A stretch of 52,630 nt of DNA from positions 1 through 52,630 of IMG/VR virus record IMGVR_UViG_3300031111_000529; one strand, given 5' to 3'. A program made the translations under genes and the position numbers. This DNA comes from a virus. Below are positions 33,557 through 41,520 of the stretch, one piece after another (positions within the stretch are counted from its first letter, which is position 1; the number at the start of each line of letters is the position of its first letter). The notes under the pieces are model-generated. The model was given only the letters and a program-made list of their open reading frames with translations, was not told the DNA's origin and ran no database searches.

Positions 33557-33919
33557 ATGGCCAAGCGATGGCTCAATTCCGCTGACGTGCAGATAGACGA
33601 AGAGACCGGCGCGCTGATGGTGAAGTTGGCCTGCGGATACCGCGCTATATCGGCACCGACGGCAGTGACGGCCACTGCGGGCCAGTGGACCGCAATCGAC
33701 CTGCCCACCGGCAGCGAGTACATCCACGTCGGCGTCTCTGAGGAAACCTACCTGGTGGCGAAGGTCGAGGATGGCAATCCGGCCGGTGTCGGCTGCGCAT
33801 ACGGCAGTGTGGGCAACCACCAGATCGACTGTGCCGGCTGCACGAAACTCTACGCCAAACCGACCGGCGGCAGCAATTCGACGGTGACCTGGACGCCCTT
33901 TGAACTTGTGAGCGACTGA
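33557..33919 (+). CDS. Hypothetical structural protein, beta-rich
   Basis: A 120-residue protein (QIDEETGALMVKLACGYRAI, TGSEYIHVGVSEETYLVAKV) with four cysteines, two in DCAGC. It looks like a small beta-sandwich, perhaps a decoration or adaptor protein. It ends in TGATG, overlapping the next start by one base. Confidence 0.68.
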   Translation: MAKRWLNSADVQIDEETGALMVKLACGYRAISAPTAVTATAGQWTAIDLPTGSEYIHVGVSEETYLVAKVEDGNPAGVGCAYGSVGNHQIDCAGCTKLYAKPTGGSNSTVTWTPFELVSD

Positions 33920-34248
33920 TGAGCGAATGCGCCATGGAAGAGCTCGACACGGACTGGGCTCGCATCCCGATCGGCGTGCCCGAGGGGCGCGACTTGCCGT
34001 CCGACCTGCTGGCCTACACGCGACAGCACGGCATGGTCGCGGGCTTCATTCATTCCCCCGTCTGCCACCAGAGGCGGGAGAACTGCTACACCGTCACGCT
34101 GATGAACTTCAATCCCATTCAAGCTCAAGCCAGGCGGCTTCGCGGCGACGCGGTGAAGCTCGCCGGTCATTTCGCCCGGCTCTACGGCCAGACGGTGGTG
34201 ACGGTGGTCTTCCCGGACGAGACAGTCAACGTAAGGGTCGGCGCATGA
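33919..34248 (+). CDS. Hypothetical protein in the head-tail region
   Basis: A 109-residue protein containing several cysteines (CHQRRENCYTVTLMNF) and a helical middle. No family recognised. It is tightly packed, overlapping both neighbours, so it belongs to the morphogenesis operon. Confidence 0.68.
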   Translation: MSECAMEELDTDWARIPIGVPEGRDLPSDLLAYTRQHGMVAGFIHSPVCHQRRENCYTVTLMNFNPIQAQARRLRGDAVKLAGHFARLYGQTVVTVVFPDETVNVRVGA

Positions 34249-35399
34249 TCCTGAACTCGCACACAGCCCGACGCGGAAATAAGGTCACCGTCTATTCGAT
34301 CTGCCGCAACGTGCAGATTCGCGGACGATGGCGCGCCATCGAGGATGTGCTGTCGGTCCAGCGTGCCGGCGGGGTGTACGAAGTCCGACTCGGGGACGAG
34401 TGGATTCGCTTCCAGCCTCGCGCACAACAAGACTCCGAGATCATCGCCGCGAGTCAGGTAGGCGACCAGCTCAATCCGTGGCACGTTGGCCCGCTGCTGG
34501 CGATCGATCAGCTCGGCGCCGACAGCCTGCGGTTCCTCGTCACGCGGAGCGACGGCGTCGAGTACGACTCGGCCCGCGACGTGCTGTGCTTCAAGGAATG
34601 TCGCGAGCTCGGACTGGCGTTCGACGTGTGGAAGGGCAACTGGCCCGAGGACGTGACTATTGATCTGGCCAGTGGCGAGGCAAGCCTTCAGCTTGCGGCC
34701 ATCCGCGAACTCGACGCGGAAGCGGATGGTTTGAGTCGGCCGCTCGACCTCGACCCCGAGCCGGTTCTGGTTCCCGGGACGTTCCGTTACCACCAAATGA
34801 CCACGAGCCCGGCTGGCGATCCGGAGCTTGCATGGGGGATTCTACACGACACAGCAAACTCCAGCAGTTCTGGAGCGAGTGTCAGAGCTACGGTTACATG
34901 GGTTCCGGGATGCGCTTACTACCTGCGGCGCTCAATCTTCAACTTCGACACCTCCGGCCTGGATGAACCGTTGGAAGCCTACTTTAAGCTGCACCGGGTC
35001 GGGGCGGCGGCGGGCGAGAATCGTGTGATAGGTGGCAGCTACGGTGAAGCGGCCCTCGCGACCCCGAGCCTGTATGGTGCCATTGCGAACAACGTCGCCG
35101 CTCACACAGTCGGTGCAATGACTGAGCCGGTGACAAATACGCTGATGTCGCCTGAACTGGTGGGGAGCGGGCACTGGCAGGCGTTGGCCCTCTTTCGGCT
35201 TGGTTTGATGCTGTACCCGTACGACTACAACGACGCCGAGCCGGGCGGGCCGATGGATGTTGCCTATATCTACACCATTTCGGGCGACAACGCACCTCGC
35301 CTCGAACTGACGTATCCAGAGACAGCCGTGCCAGGCGGGACCTCCACTTCCACCGGCACGGCGAGGCCGAAGGTCCCTGCGGGAGGACACCGCCGATGA
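34245..35399 (+). CDS. Hypothetical virion protein, possible DNRLRE-like domain
   Basis: A 384-residue protein beginning MILNSHTARRGNKVTV, whose ATGA overlaps the previous stop. Residues about 1-150 are a beta-rich domain. A second region (CAYYLRRSIFNFDTSGLDEP, then LEAYFKLHRVG) resembles the start of DNRLRE-type carbohydrate- or surface-associated domains. It lacks membrane segments and probably forms part of the virion surface or neck. It overlaps the next gene by 4 bp. The assignment of the second domain is tentative. Confidence 0.7.
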   Translation: MILNSHTARRGNKVTVYSICRNVQIRGRWRAIEDVLSVQRAGGVYEVRLGDEWIRFQPRAQQDSEIIAASQVGDQLNPWHVGPLLAIDQLGADSLRFLVTRSDGVEYDSARDVLCFKECRELGLAFDVWKGNWPEDVTIDLASGEASLQLAAIRELDAEADGLSRPLDLDPEPVLVPGTFRYHQMTTSPAGDPELAWGILHDTANSSSSGASVRATVTWVPGCAYYLRRSIFNFDTSGLDEPLEAYFKLHRVGAAAGENRVIGGSYGEAALATPSLYGAIANNVAAHTVGAMTEPVTNTLMSPELVGSGHWQALALFRLGLMLYPYDYNDAEPGGPMDVAYIYTISGDNAPRLELTYPETAVPGGTSTSTGTARPKVPAGGHRR

Positions 35400-35833
35400 T
35401 CCGCTTTGTGACCAAGGGCATGTTCTTCGACAGCAAGGCCGTCACCGGCGCGGTGGACAAGGCCGCGCGGCGCGTGCTGAGCCGCTTCGGTGCGTTCGTG
35501 CGGACAACGGCCAGGCACAGCATCCGCAAGCGGAAGCGTGTCAGCTCACCGGGCGAGCCGCCGAGCAGCCATGCTGGCCTGCTCAAGCGACTGATCTATT
35601 TCGGCTACGACCGCCAGAGGCGAAGCGTGGTGATTGGCCCGCAGAGACTGAACCAGAAGGTCGGCCAAGCACCGGAGGCGTTGGAGTACGGCGGCACTTC
35701 CACCGTCGTCGAGGGCCTGCGCGGCCGTCGGAAGAAACGACACGTGCGAATAAGGGCTCGCCCGTATATGGGGCCTGCCTTCCAGAAGGAACAACCGAAG
35801 CTGCCCGCCATGTGGGCCGGCAGCGTGCGGTAG
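35396..35833 (+). CDS. HK97 gp10-like neck / tail completion protein
   Basis: A 145-residue basic protein. The layout fits HK97 gp10-like proteins: DSKAVTGAVDKAARRVLSRF, a basic patch with RHSIRKRKR, SSPGEPPSSHAGLLKR, then EYGGTSTVVE and RARPYMGPAFQKEQPKLP. In this family PYM(G)PA is typical of the C-terminal end. It links head and tail and precedes the tail tube gene. Confidence 0.85.
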   Translation: MIRFVTKGMFFDSKAVTGAVDKAARRVLSRFGAFVRTTARHSIRKRKRVSSPGEPPSSHAGLLKRLIYFGYDRQRRSVVIGPQRLNQKVGQAPEALEYGGTSTVVEGLRGRRKKRHVRIRARPYMGPAFQKEQPKLPAMWAGSVR

Positions 35834-35845
35834 GGAGACACAACT

Positions 35846-36283
35846 ATGGCAACCTACGTACTCGGCATGAACGCCGGGCTCTACCAGGGAGCGGCCGGAG
35901 TGACTGACCCCGCCACGATGACCGAGGTGGACAACGTCCGCGACGTGACGCTCAACCTGGAGGCCGGCGAGGCGGACATCACCACACGTGGCAACTCCGG
36001 CTGGCGGGCCACCGCCCCGACGCTCCGCGAGTGCAGCGTCGAGTTCCAGATGGTCTGGAACCCATCGGACGCGGTGTTCACGGCCATCAAGAACGCCTTC
36101 CTGGGCGCCAGCACCGTCGCGCTAGCGATCCTCGACCAGTTGCGGACGGTCTCCGGCGCGCAGGGACCGCTGGGTGACTTCGCCATCACCAACTTCAGCC
36201 GCAACGAGGCGCTGGAGGAGGCCATCGTCGCCGACGTGACGGCCAAGCTGAGCCGGTTCGAGGAATGGCACACGGTGTCTTAA
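35846..36283 (+). CDS. Major tail (tube) protein
   Basis: A 145-residue protein (VDNVRDVTLNLEAGEADITT, RGNSGWRATAPTLRECSVEF, QMVWNPSD) that matches the beta-barrel tail tube proteins of siphoviruses. The position between neck protein and tail chaperones agrees. No sheath gene follows, so a long non-contractile tail is expected. Confidence 0.88.
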   Translation: MATYVLGMNAGLYQGAAGVTDPATMTEVDNVRDVTLNLEAGEADITTRGNSGWRATAPTLRECSVEFQMVWNPSDAVFTAIKNAFLGASTVALAILDQLRTVSGAQGPLGDFAITNFSRNEALEEAIVADVTAKLSRFEEWHTVS

Positions 36284-36300
36284 CGGCAGACTGCAGGCTC

Positions 36301-36342
36301 CAGACCTCAGGCGCTGCCCTTTGAGGCCGTCCCTGAAGTCTG
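36301..36342 (+). terminator. Hairpin between tail tube and tail chaperone genes
   Basis: CAGACCTCAGG (36301-36311) pairs with CCTGAAGTCTG (36332-36342), ten of eleven positions, loop 20 bases. The tandem GAGGACT GAGGACT follows. A partial terminator here would give high tube expression relative to downstream genes. Confidence 0.45.
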
Positions 36343-36372
36343 AGGACTGAGGACTGAAGAAGGAGAGCTGCA

Positions 36373-36705
36373 ATGGCAGAACTGACGAAGCAGGCAGCCG
36401 CACGCGCGGCCAACGATCTGGACTGGACCACGTCGAGCGACGACGGCGACACCTTCGAGACCAACGGGACCGAGGCGCTGCTGGTCCGCAACAACGGGGT
36501 CGGCGCCATCACCTTGACCGTCACCACGGTGAAGAAGGTCGACGGCCTGGACGTTGACGACCTGACCATCGAGGTCGCCGCGAGCGAGGTGGCTCTGCTG
36601 GGGCCGTGGCCCGCGTCGATCTACGGCGACGCCGACCGCATCGTGAGCATGGACGCCGGCGCGGACTACGCCGACGTGGAGTACGCGCTTATCTCGATCG
36701 GGTGA
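36373..36705 (+). CDS. Hypothetical small tail-region protein
   Basis: A 110-residue beta-rich protein (NGTEALLVRNNGVGAITLTV, DDLTIEVAASEVALLGPWPA). GGAG precedes the ATG. The pattern is of a small Ig-like or decoration domain. It lies 6 bp before the tail chaperone gene. Confidence 0.72.
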   Translation: MAELTKQAAARAANDLDWTTSSDDGDTFETNGTEALLVRNNGVGAITLTVTTVKKVDGLDVDDLTIEVAASEVALLGPWPASIYGDADRIVSMDAGADYADVEYALISIG

Positions 36706-36710
36706 GGACC

Positions 36711-37181
36711 ATGAAGACATTCAAAGACGCGGCCGAACGCGAGTGGACCGTCAGCTTGAACCTCGGCACGGCGATGGCCGTCAAGGACAAGCTGGATATC
36801 GACCTGCTCCAGCCGGAAGCGGGTGATCCGCCTCTGCTGACTCGCCTGGGCACGGATGAGATGCTGCTCGGCGAGGTGCTGTGCGCATTGATGGCCGGCC
36901 AGTTCGAGACGCACAAGGTCACCGCCGACGACGTGCGGGCGGGCTTCGACGGCGCGACGCTGCTGGCCGCCCAAAGCGCGTTCTATGAGGAGCTCGTGGA
37001 TTTTTTCCGCAGCCGCGGCCGGGCCGACCGGGCTCGCGCCGTGGAGACCCAGGCGGCGATGATCGAAGCAGCCGTGAAGGCCATCGAAGAGAAGATCGGC
37101 GGCATGAACGTTCAGGAAGTGATCGCTGGCGCGATGTCTGGCTCATCGCCGGAAGCCTCGGAGTCGATCCCCGGCCGCTGA
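36711..37181 (+). CDS. Tail assembly chaperone, short form (gpG-like)
   Basis: A 156-residue, mainly helical protein located between the tail tube and tape measure genes, the standard site of tail assembly chaperones. The sequence (KTFKDAAEREWTVSLNLGTA, LDIDLLQPEAGDPPLL, FYEELVDFFRSRGR) fits the short G-like form. Codons 97-99 (GAT TTT TTC) contain a slippery heptamer, and the -1 frame is open from there to 37411, so a longer GT-like product is expected. The zero frame runs on to a TGA at 37179-37181. Confidence 0.85.
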   Translation: MKTFKDAAEREWTVSLNLGTAMAVKDKLDIDLLQPEAGDPPLLTRLGTDEMLLGEVLCALMAGQFETHKVTADDVRAGFDGATLLAAQSAFYEELVDFFRSRGRADRARAVETQAAMIEAAVKAIEEKIGGMNVQEVIAGAMSGSSPEASESIPGR

Positions 37182-37411
37182 CGTTGCGGCAACTGCTGTG
37201 GATGGCCGAAGGCCACGGCCGGGACGAGTGGAGCAGGCTGTCGGTCCTGCTGGCGTTGACGGCCAACTGCCATCGCGACCCGACCAAGGGCCGGGCATTG
37301 AAGCCGAGCGACTACGACCCCTTTTGCAGAAAGGGCAAGGAGCGGGACAGGCTGATTGAAGTGAACAGCGAAACAATCGGCGACCTGAAGGTCGCCTTCG
37401 AGACCATGTGA
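36711..37411 (+). CDS. Tail assembly chaperone, long form made by -1 frameshift (gpGT-like)
   Basis: Predicted 233-residue product: 99 residues in the zero frame, then a -1 slip at 37001-37007 and 134 residues in the new frame, with no stop until TGA 37409-37411. The -1 frame part carries family-like sequence (WLIAGSLGVDPRPLTLRQLL, WMAEGHGRDEWSRLSVLLAL, TANCHRDP). This resembles the T domain of phage tail chaperones. It has no start codon before TTG 37184, although conserved-looking sequence starts well upstream of that. The long form would bind the tape measure protein and the short form would bind tube subunits. Confidence 0.82.
37001..37007 (+). promoter_or_regulatory. -1 ribosomal frameshift slippery site T_TTT_TTC
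   Basis: The heptamer TTTTTTC lies in the zero frame of the chaperone gene as GAT TTT TTC, a canonical X_XXY_YYZ site. It is followed at once by GC-rich sequence (CGCAGCCGCGGCCGGGCC) able to form a stimulatory stem. Confidence 0.82.
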
Positions 37412-37422
37412 AGGAGACGGAA

Positions 37423-37980
37423 ATGACGCCACGATGGATCGTAGGACTGCTGCTGTTGGCACTGGCGGCGACGCTTTGTGTGGGTTGCACCGACGCAAGC
37501 ACGAAGATTGACGGTCAGACAAGGAACGTCGACTTGAAGAGCACCCCGGCCAACGTCGGCACGGTCGAGCCCGACGGCGGGATCGTCGCCGCCTACCACG
37601 GCCTGGGCGGCACGGCCATGAACATCGACGAGGCGGGCAGCTACATGGCCACTCCCGGCGACGGCGGATGGATGGTCTACAACCCCCAGACCGGCACCAT
37701 CGTCCTGTGGTCGCCCAAGGACTCGGTCATGAAGGGCGTGAAGTTCACACCCGCGCCTGAGCCTGGCCAGCCAGCGCTGTCCGCCGACGAGATCACGATG
37801 AACATCAGCGTTCCGCGCGAGCAGCTTGTGGCCGGCCTGGCTGAGGTCATCGAGGCGATCATCGCTCTGCCGAAGGATCAGGCTGAGGCGAAGGTCAAGG
37901 AGCTGGAAGCAGCGGGGGAGATCACCTCCGACATTGCCAACCTGCTGCTGACCTACGTCGTGCCGATGCTGGCGGGCTGA
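37423..37980 (+). CDS. Phage-encoded lipoprotein
   Basis: A 185-residue protein with AAGGAG before ATG 37423. It starts with a lipoprotein signal peptide (RWIVGLLLLALAATLCVGC; lipobox LCVGC, Cys22). The mature part contains GGWMVYNPQTGTIVLWSPKD and helical segments near the C-terminus. It would be exported and anchored. Being set between tail chaperones and tape measure is unusual. It might act in superinfection exclusion or lysis, but nothing fixes the role. Confidence 0.8.
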   Translation: MTPRWIVGLLLLALAATLCVGCTDASTKIDGQTRNVDLKSTPANVGTVEPDGGIVAAYHGLGGTAMNIDEAGSYMATPGDGGWMVYNPQTGTIVLWSPKDSVMKGVKFTPAPEPGQPALSADEITMNISVPREQLVAGLAEVIEAIIALPKDQAEAKVKELEAAGEITSDIANLLLTYVVPMLAG

Positions 37981-38066
37981 TGGCGAGTCCGTGATTCGAC
38001 CTGCTGCAGGCGGTGGTCGCGGCGATGGCGTCCCTGTCGTAACCGCAGACGAGAAAGGACAAAACG

Positions 38067-38291
38067 ATGGAGAGCTTCCTCAAGAGAATCAGCAGCCGGA
38101 AGTTCCTGGTCGCCGTGGCGGTGCAGATCGCTTCGGTGGCGGCCATCTTCTGGCCGCAACACGAAGCGACGATCTCAACAGCCGCCGTGCGCATTGCGGC
38201 GCTGGCGACGTTACTGCTGGCAGCGATCGGCTACGGCAAGATCGAGGCGGCGCTCGACAGCAACCCGGACGTCACGCGTCCGGACGGGTAG
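38067..38291 (+). CDS. Two-helix membrane protein, holin-like
   Basis: A 74-residue protein with AAAGGA upstream. It has a charged N-terminus (MESFLKRISSRK), two hydrophobic helices (FLVAVAVQIASVAAIFW and AVRIAALATLLLAAIGY) and a polar tail (KIEAALDSNPDVTRPDG). Size and layout fit a small holin. No endolysin gene lies beside it, so the assignment stays tentative. Confidence 0.68.
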   Translation: MESFLKRISSRKFLVAVAVQIASVAAIFWPQHEATISTAAVRIAALATLLLAAIGYGKIEAALDSNPDVTRPDG

Positions 38292-38294
38292 GCG

Positions 38295-40079
38295 ATGGCC
38301 AGCACAAAAGGCATTCGAGCGGGACGGGCGTTCGTGGAACTCTTCACGGATGACAAGAGGCTCGTGCGCGGGCTTCGTGCGGCGGAGCGGAAGCTCAAGG
38401 CGTTCGGCGCGAGCGTTCGCAACATGGGTCTGAAGATGGCCGGTTTGGGCGCGGTCGTGCTTGGGCCCATGCTCGCAGCGGCCAAGGCGTTCAGCTCGAT
38501 GGGCGACCAGGTCGCCAAGATGGCCAAGCGGACCGGCCTGTCTGTAGAGACGCTCAGCGAGCTTCGCTTCGTCGCCAGCCAGACCGGCACGGAGTTCGAG
38601 TCGCTGGAGAACGGTTTCCGGCGCATGCAGCGGAGCATCTACGACGCGGGTCGCGGACTGTCCACGGCCAAGGATGCCCTGGCCGACCTGGGCCTGACGT
38701 ACAAGGACCTCGAGGGCCTCTCGCCGGAAGAGCAGTTCAAGAAGCTGGCCGACAGCCTGGGCCAGATCTCCGACCCGACCAAGAAGGCTGCCATCGCCAT
38801 GACGCTGTTCGGCAGGACAGGCACGAACCTGCTGCCGATGTTCGCCCAGGGCTCCAAGGGCATCGAGGCGCTGCAGCAGAAGGCCCGGGCGCTGGGGCTG
38901 ACGATGTCGGGCGAGGACGCCAAGGCTGCGGAAGACTTCACCGACGCGATGGACGCCCTCTGGAAGGTGGTCAAGATGGGCGTCTTCCAGGTCGGGGCCG
39001 CACTGGCGCCCGCCCTCCAGCAGCTTGCGGGCATATTCACCTCCATAGCGATCAAGGCCAAGTCGTGGATAGAGGCCAACAGACAAGTGGTGGTCTCCGT
39101 CGCGAAGATCGCCGCCATGGTCTTGGCTGGCGGCGTTGCACTGATGGCTCTCGGCACGGCCATATCGCTTGCGGGCACTGTTCTCGGCGGCCTGGCCACG
39201 GTGCTGGCCTTCGTCCTGTCGCCCCTGGGCCTCGTGATCGCGGCGGTGGTCGCGCTGGGCGCTGTGCTGATCAAGGCCACCGGCAGCGGCGGCAAGGCCG
39301 TCGAGTGGCTGGGTAAGGCGTTCGGCTGGTTCAAGGGCGCCGTGGTTACTGCCATCTCGGCCGTGGTCTTCGCCGTTAAGAACTGGCGACAGGTGCTGGA
39401 ATACGCAGCCGTAGCGGGCGTGCTGAACATCGTGCGGTTCGCATCGCAGGTGAAGCACTTCTTCGTCGAGGTGATCCCGGCCACGCTTAAGTGGTTCTGG
39501 CAGAACTGGCGTGACATCTTCACCACGATGTGGAACTTCACGAAGACCGTCGTGACGAACATCGGCCGTAACCTGAAGGCCCTGTGGGACGCCATCGTCG
39601 GCTTCGCCAAGGGCGAGGGCTGGAATTTTCAGTGGACGCCCCTGCTGGAAGGCTTCGAGTCGGCCGTCAAGGAGATGCCCAAGATCGCCGCCAGGCAGAT
39701 CGGCCCGCTGGAGAAAGAGCTTCAGAGCCGCGTGGACGCGCTTGGCGAGCAGCTCGGCAGGGACTGGCAGGCCCACAACGTGGAGTTCCGCGAGAAGCTC
39801 TCCGGATCTCCGTTGGGCAAGCTGCTGGGCCTGGAAGGAGCCGTCGAGATCAAGGCGCCGGACCTGTCCGGCCTACAGGACGCGGCCGAACTCGGCGGTG
39901 TGGAGCTGTCACAGCAGGCAGCGAAGATCGGTGTTACCGGAACGTTCAACGCGGCATCGCTGCTCGGCCTCCAATCCGGCGATGCTTCCGACCGCACAGC
40001 CAAGGCGACCGAGGAAACCGCCAAGAACACAAAGAAGCTGCTCGACGAGGCCCGCAACGGCGGATTGGCATTCTCATGA
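38295..40079 (+). CDS. Tail tape measure protein
   Basis: A 594-residue protein, the longest helical protein of the tail region. The N-terminus GRAFVELFTDDKRLVRGLRA, AERKLKAFGASVRNMGLKMA is typical of phage tape measure proteins. Hydrophobic membrane-active stretches lie at about residues 275-340 (KIAAMVLAGGVALMALGTAI, VLAFVLSPLGLVIAAVVALG). It sets tail length and is ejected with DNA. At 594 residues (about 0.15 nm per residue in general) it implies a short siphovirus tail of roughly 90 nm. Confidence 0.92.
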   Translation: MASTKGIRAGRAFVELFTDDKRLVRGLRAAERKLKAFGASVRNMGLKMAGLGAVVLGPMLAAAKAFSSMGDQVAKMAKRTGLSVETLSELRFVASQTGTEFESLENGFRRMQRSIYDAGRGLSTAKDALADLGLTYKDLEGLSPEEQFKKLADSLGQISDPTKKAAIAMTLFGRTGTNLLPMFAQGSKGIEALQQKARALGLTMSGEDAKAAEDFTDAMDALWKVVKMGVFQVGAALAPALQQLAGIFTSIAIKAKSWIEANRQVVVSVAKIAAMVLAGGVALMALGTAISLAGTVLGGLATVLAFVLSPLGLVIAAVVALGAVLIKATGSGGKAVEWLGKAFGWFKGAVVTAISAVVFAVKNWRQVLEYAAVAGVLNIVRFASQVKHFFVEVIPATLKWFWQNWRDIFTTMWNFTKTVVTNIGRNLKALWDAIVGFAKGEGWNFQWTPLLEGFESAVKEMPKIAARQIGPLEKELQSRVDALGEQLGRDWQAHNVEFREKLSGSPLGKLLGLEGAVEIKAPDLSGLQDAAELGGVELSQQAAKIGVTGTFNAASLLGLQSGDASDRTAKATEETAKNTKKLLDEARNGGLAFS

Positions 40080-40089
40080 CCGGCACTTC

Positions 40090-40098
40090 TGCTAAAAT
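40090..40098 (+). promoter_or_regulatory. Extended -10-like promoter motif before the 40127 gene
   Basis: TGCTAAAAT (40090-40098) matches an extended -10 box (TGn plus TAAAAT). It begins 11 bp after the tape measure stop and 29 bp before the chosen start. No -35 box at good spacing was found. It may give the 40127 gene its own promoter. Confidence 0.4.
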
Positions 40099-40126
40099 GT
40101 CGCTTTGCGCAAAGGGAGATGGAACG

Positions 40127-40648
40127 ATGCGGCCCCAACCTACCAATATTGCATCCATCGAGGTCACCAATGCCATCTTGGCCATCGAGCCTTCCTTCCA
40201 GAGCACCCAGGATGTCGTCCGTCCGTGTTCACTGGTGCTGAAGACCGGGGAAGTCCTTCCACGCGCATATTGCCGCGAGACACCTCGATGGTCAGAAGAT
40301 GTGGGTGACTGGGTGAACCCCAAAGATGTCCTTGTTGTCCAGGATAGCCCCTTCAGACTACCAGCACATCTTGCCCGCAAGCTGTATGCAGCGGGCGAGT
40401 CGGGCATGGGATACGTCCGGTTTCTTGCCAAGCTCCGTTCGGGGCAAGACTGTGTTTGTGTGGTGAACAGCTTCTTATTGGACTTCCCTGAACTCCCGGA
40501 CGGAGTTACTTGTGGAGACATTGTCAAGGTCATCCCACACGCAGGTGAGGAACGCACCAGGAGAGGACGGTGGTACCGAGGTGCGCCCTTCCGGTTCTGT
40601 GACTACCTCCCACACGGCTGGACCGGGTCTGGGAAAGGCAATCCGTAG
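40127..40648 (+). CDS. Hypothetical protein after tape measure, possible moron
   Basis: A 173-residue protein. GGGAG precedes ATG 40127; an in-frame ATG at 40076 overlaps the tape measure stop and would add 17 residues. The sequence (VTNAILAIEPSFQSTQDVVR, PRAYCRETPRWSEDVGDWVN, VLVVQDSPFRLPAHL) is rich in beta segments and resembles no tail protein I know. The base composition before it is more AT-rich than the neighbours, and it has an extended -10-like motif, so it may be separately expressed. Confidence 0.7.
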   Translation: MRPQPTNIASIEVTNAILAIEPSFQSTQDVVRPCSLVLKTGEVLPRAYCRETPRWSEDVGDWVNPKDVLVVQDSPFRLPAHLARKLYAAGESGMGYVRFLAKLRSGQDCVCVVNSFLLDFPELPDGVTCGDIVKVIPHAGEERTRRGRWYRGAPFRFCDYLPHGWTGSGKGNP

Positions 40649-40677
40649 GGCCCGACCGAACGCAGAGGAAGGCAAGG

Positions 40678-41508
40678 ATGCCCATAACAGTCGAAGAACT
40701 TCCCGACAGCAGGCAGTGGACGACGGGTGCGAACCTGTCCGTCGAGTTCAGCTACCAGGTTCGCGGCACGGCCAGCGACGTGGACGCCAAGAACGCCATG
40801 CTCGGGGAGGCACCATCGAGCTATCAGTACCTTGCCCGCCAGTCCAGCCAGATCGAGCCGGTCGTGATGGACACGGCCAACCCGGACGGCTGCATCTGGA
40901 AGGGCATGGTCCGCTACGCCAGGGCTTCCCAGACCTCCGAGCCGCCGGAGACGGGCGAATCGACGTTCTCATTCGACACCGGCGGCGGGATGCAGCACAT
41001 CACGCAGTCCATCAGCACCGTCAGCAAGTACGCCCCGGCCGGCAAGACAGCGCCCGACTTCAAGGGCGCGGTCGGCGTCACGCACGATTCGGTCGAGGGC
41101 GTGGACATCACCGTGCCGGTCTACAACTTCTCCGAGACGCATTACCTGGCCGACAGCGTTGTGACCGGCGCCTACAAGGCGACGCTGTTCAACCTGACCG
41201 GCAAGACCAACAACGCTTCCTGGAATGGCTTCGCAGCCGGCGAGTGTCTGTTCCTGGGCGCTGCCGGCTCGAAGCGCGGCGACGACGATTGGGAGATCAC
41301 GTTCCGCTTCGCGGCCAGCCCGAACAAGACCGGCCTGACCGTCGGGGACATAACCGGCATCGACAAGAAGGGCTGGGAGTACATGTGGGTCCGCTACGCC
41401 GACGCAGAGGACGCCACCGCCAAGGCCATCGTCAAGAAGCCCGTGGCCGTCTACGTCGAGAAGGTCTACGAGGAAGGCGAGTTCTCAGGGCTGGGGATAG
41501 GGACGTGA
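40678..41508 (+). CDS. Minor tail / distal tail-like structural protein
   Basis: A 276-residue beta-rich protein (SVEFSYQVRGTASDVDAKNA, CIWKGMVRYARASQTSEPPE, GWEYMWVRYADAED). GAGGAAGG precedes the ATG. It follows the tape measure region, where distal tail and baseplate proteins lie. I recognise no carbohydrate-binding or enzymatic motif. Its structural role is inferred from position and composition. Confidence 0.75.
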   Translation: MPITVEELPDSRQWTTGANLSVEFSYQVRGTASDVDAKNAMLGEAPSSYQYLARQSSQIEPVVMDTANPDGCIWKGMVRYARASQTSEPPETGESTFSFDTGGGMQHITQSISTVSKYAPAGKTAPDFKGAVGVTHDSVEGVDITVPVYNFSETHYLADSVVTGAYKATLFNLTGKTNNASWNGFAAGECLFLGAAGSKRGDDDWEITFRFAASPNKTGLTVGDITGIDKKGWEYMWVRYADAEDATAKAIVKKPVAVYVEKVYEEGEFSGLGIGT

Positions 41509-41520
41509 GATGCTTGTCAG

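Noticed and set aside
37170-37178. CCCC run near the end of the tail chaperone gene as the frameshift site
   Set aside because: Only P-site pairing would be kept after a slip there, and it lies downstream of coding-like -1 frame sequence. T_TTT_TTC at 37001 is the better site.
38211-39776. 521-residue open frame on the minus strand
   Set aside because: Antisense to the tape measure gene, rich in His/Arg/Leu as expected from a reversed GC-rich helical gene.
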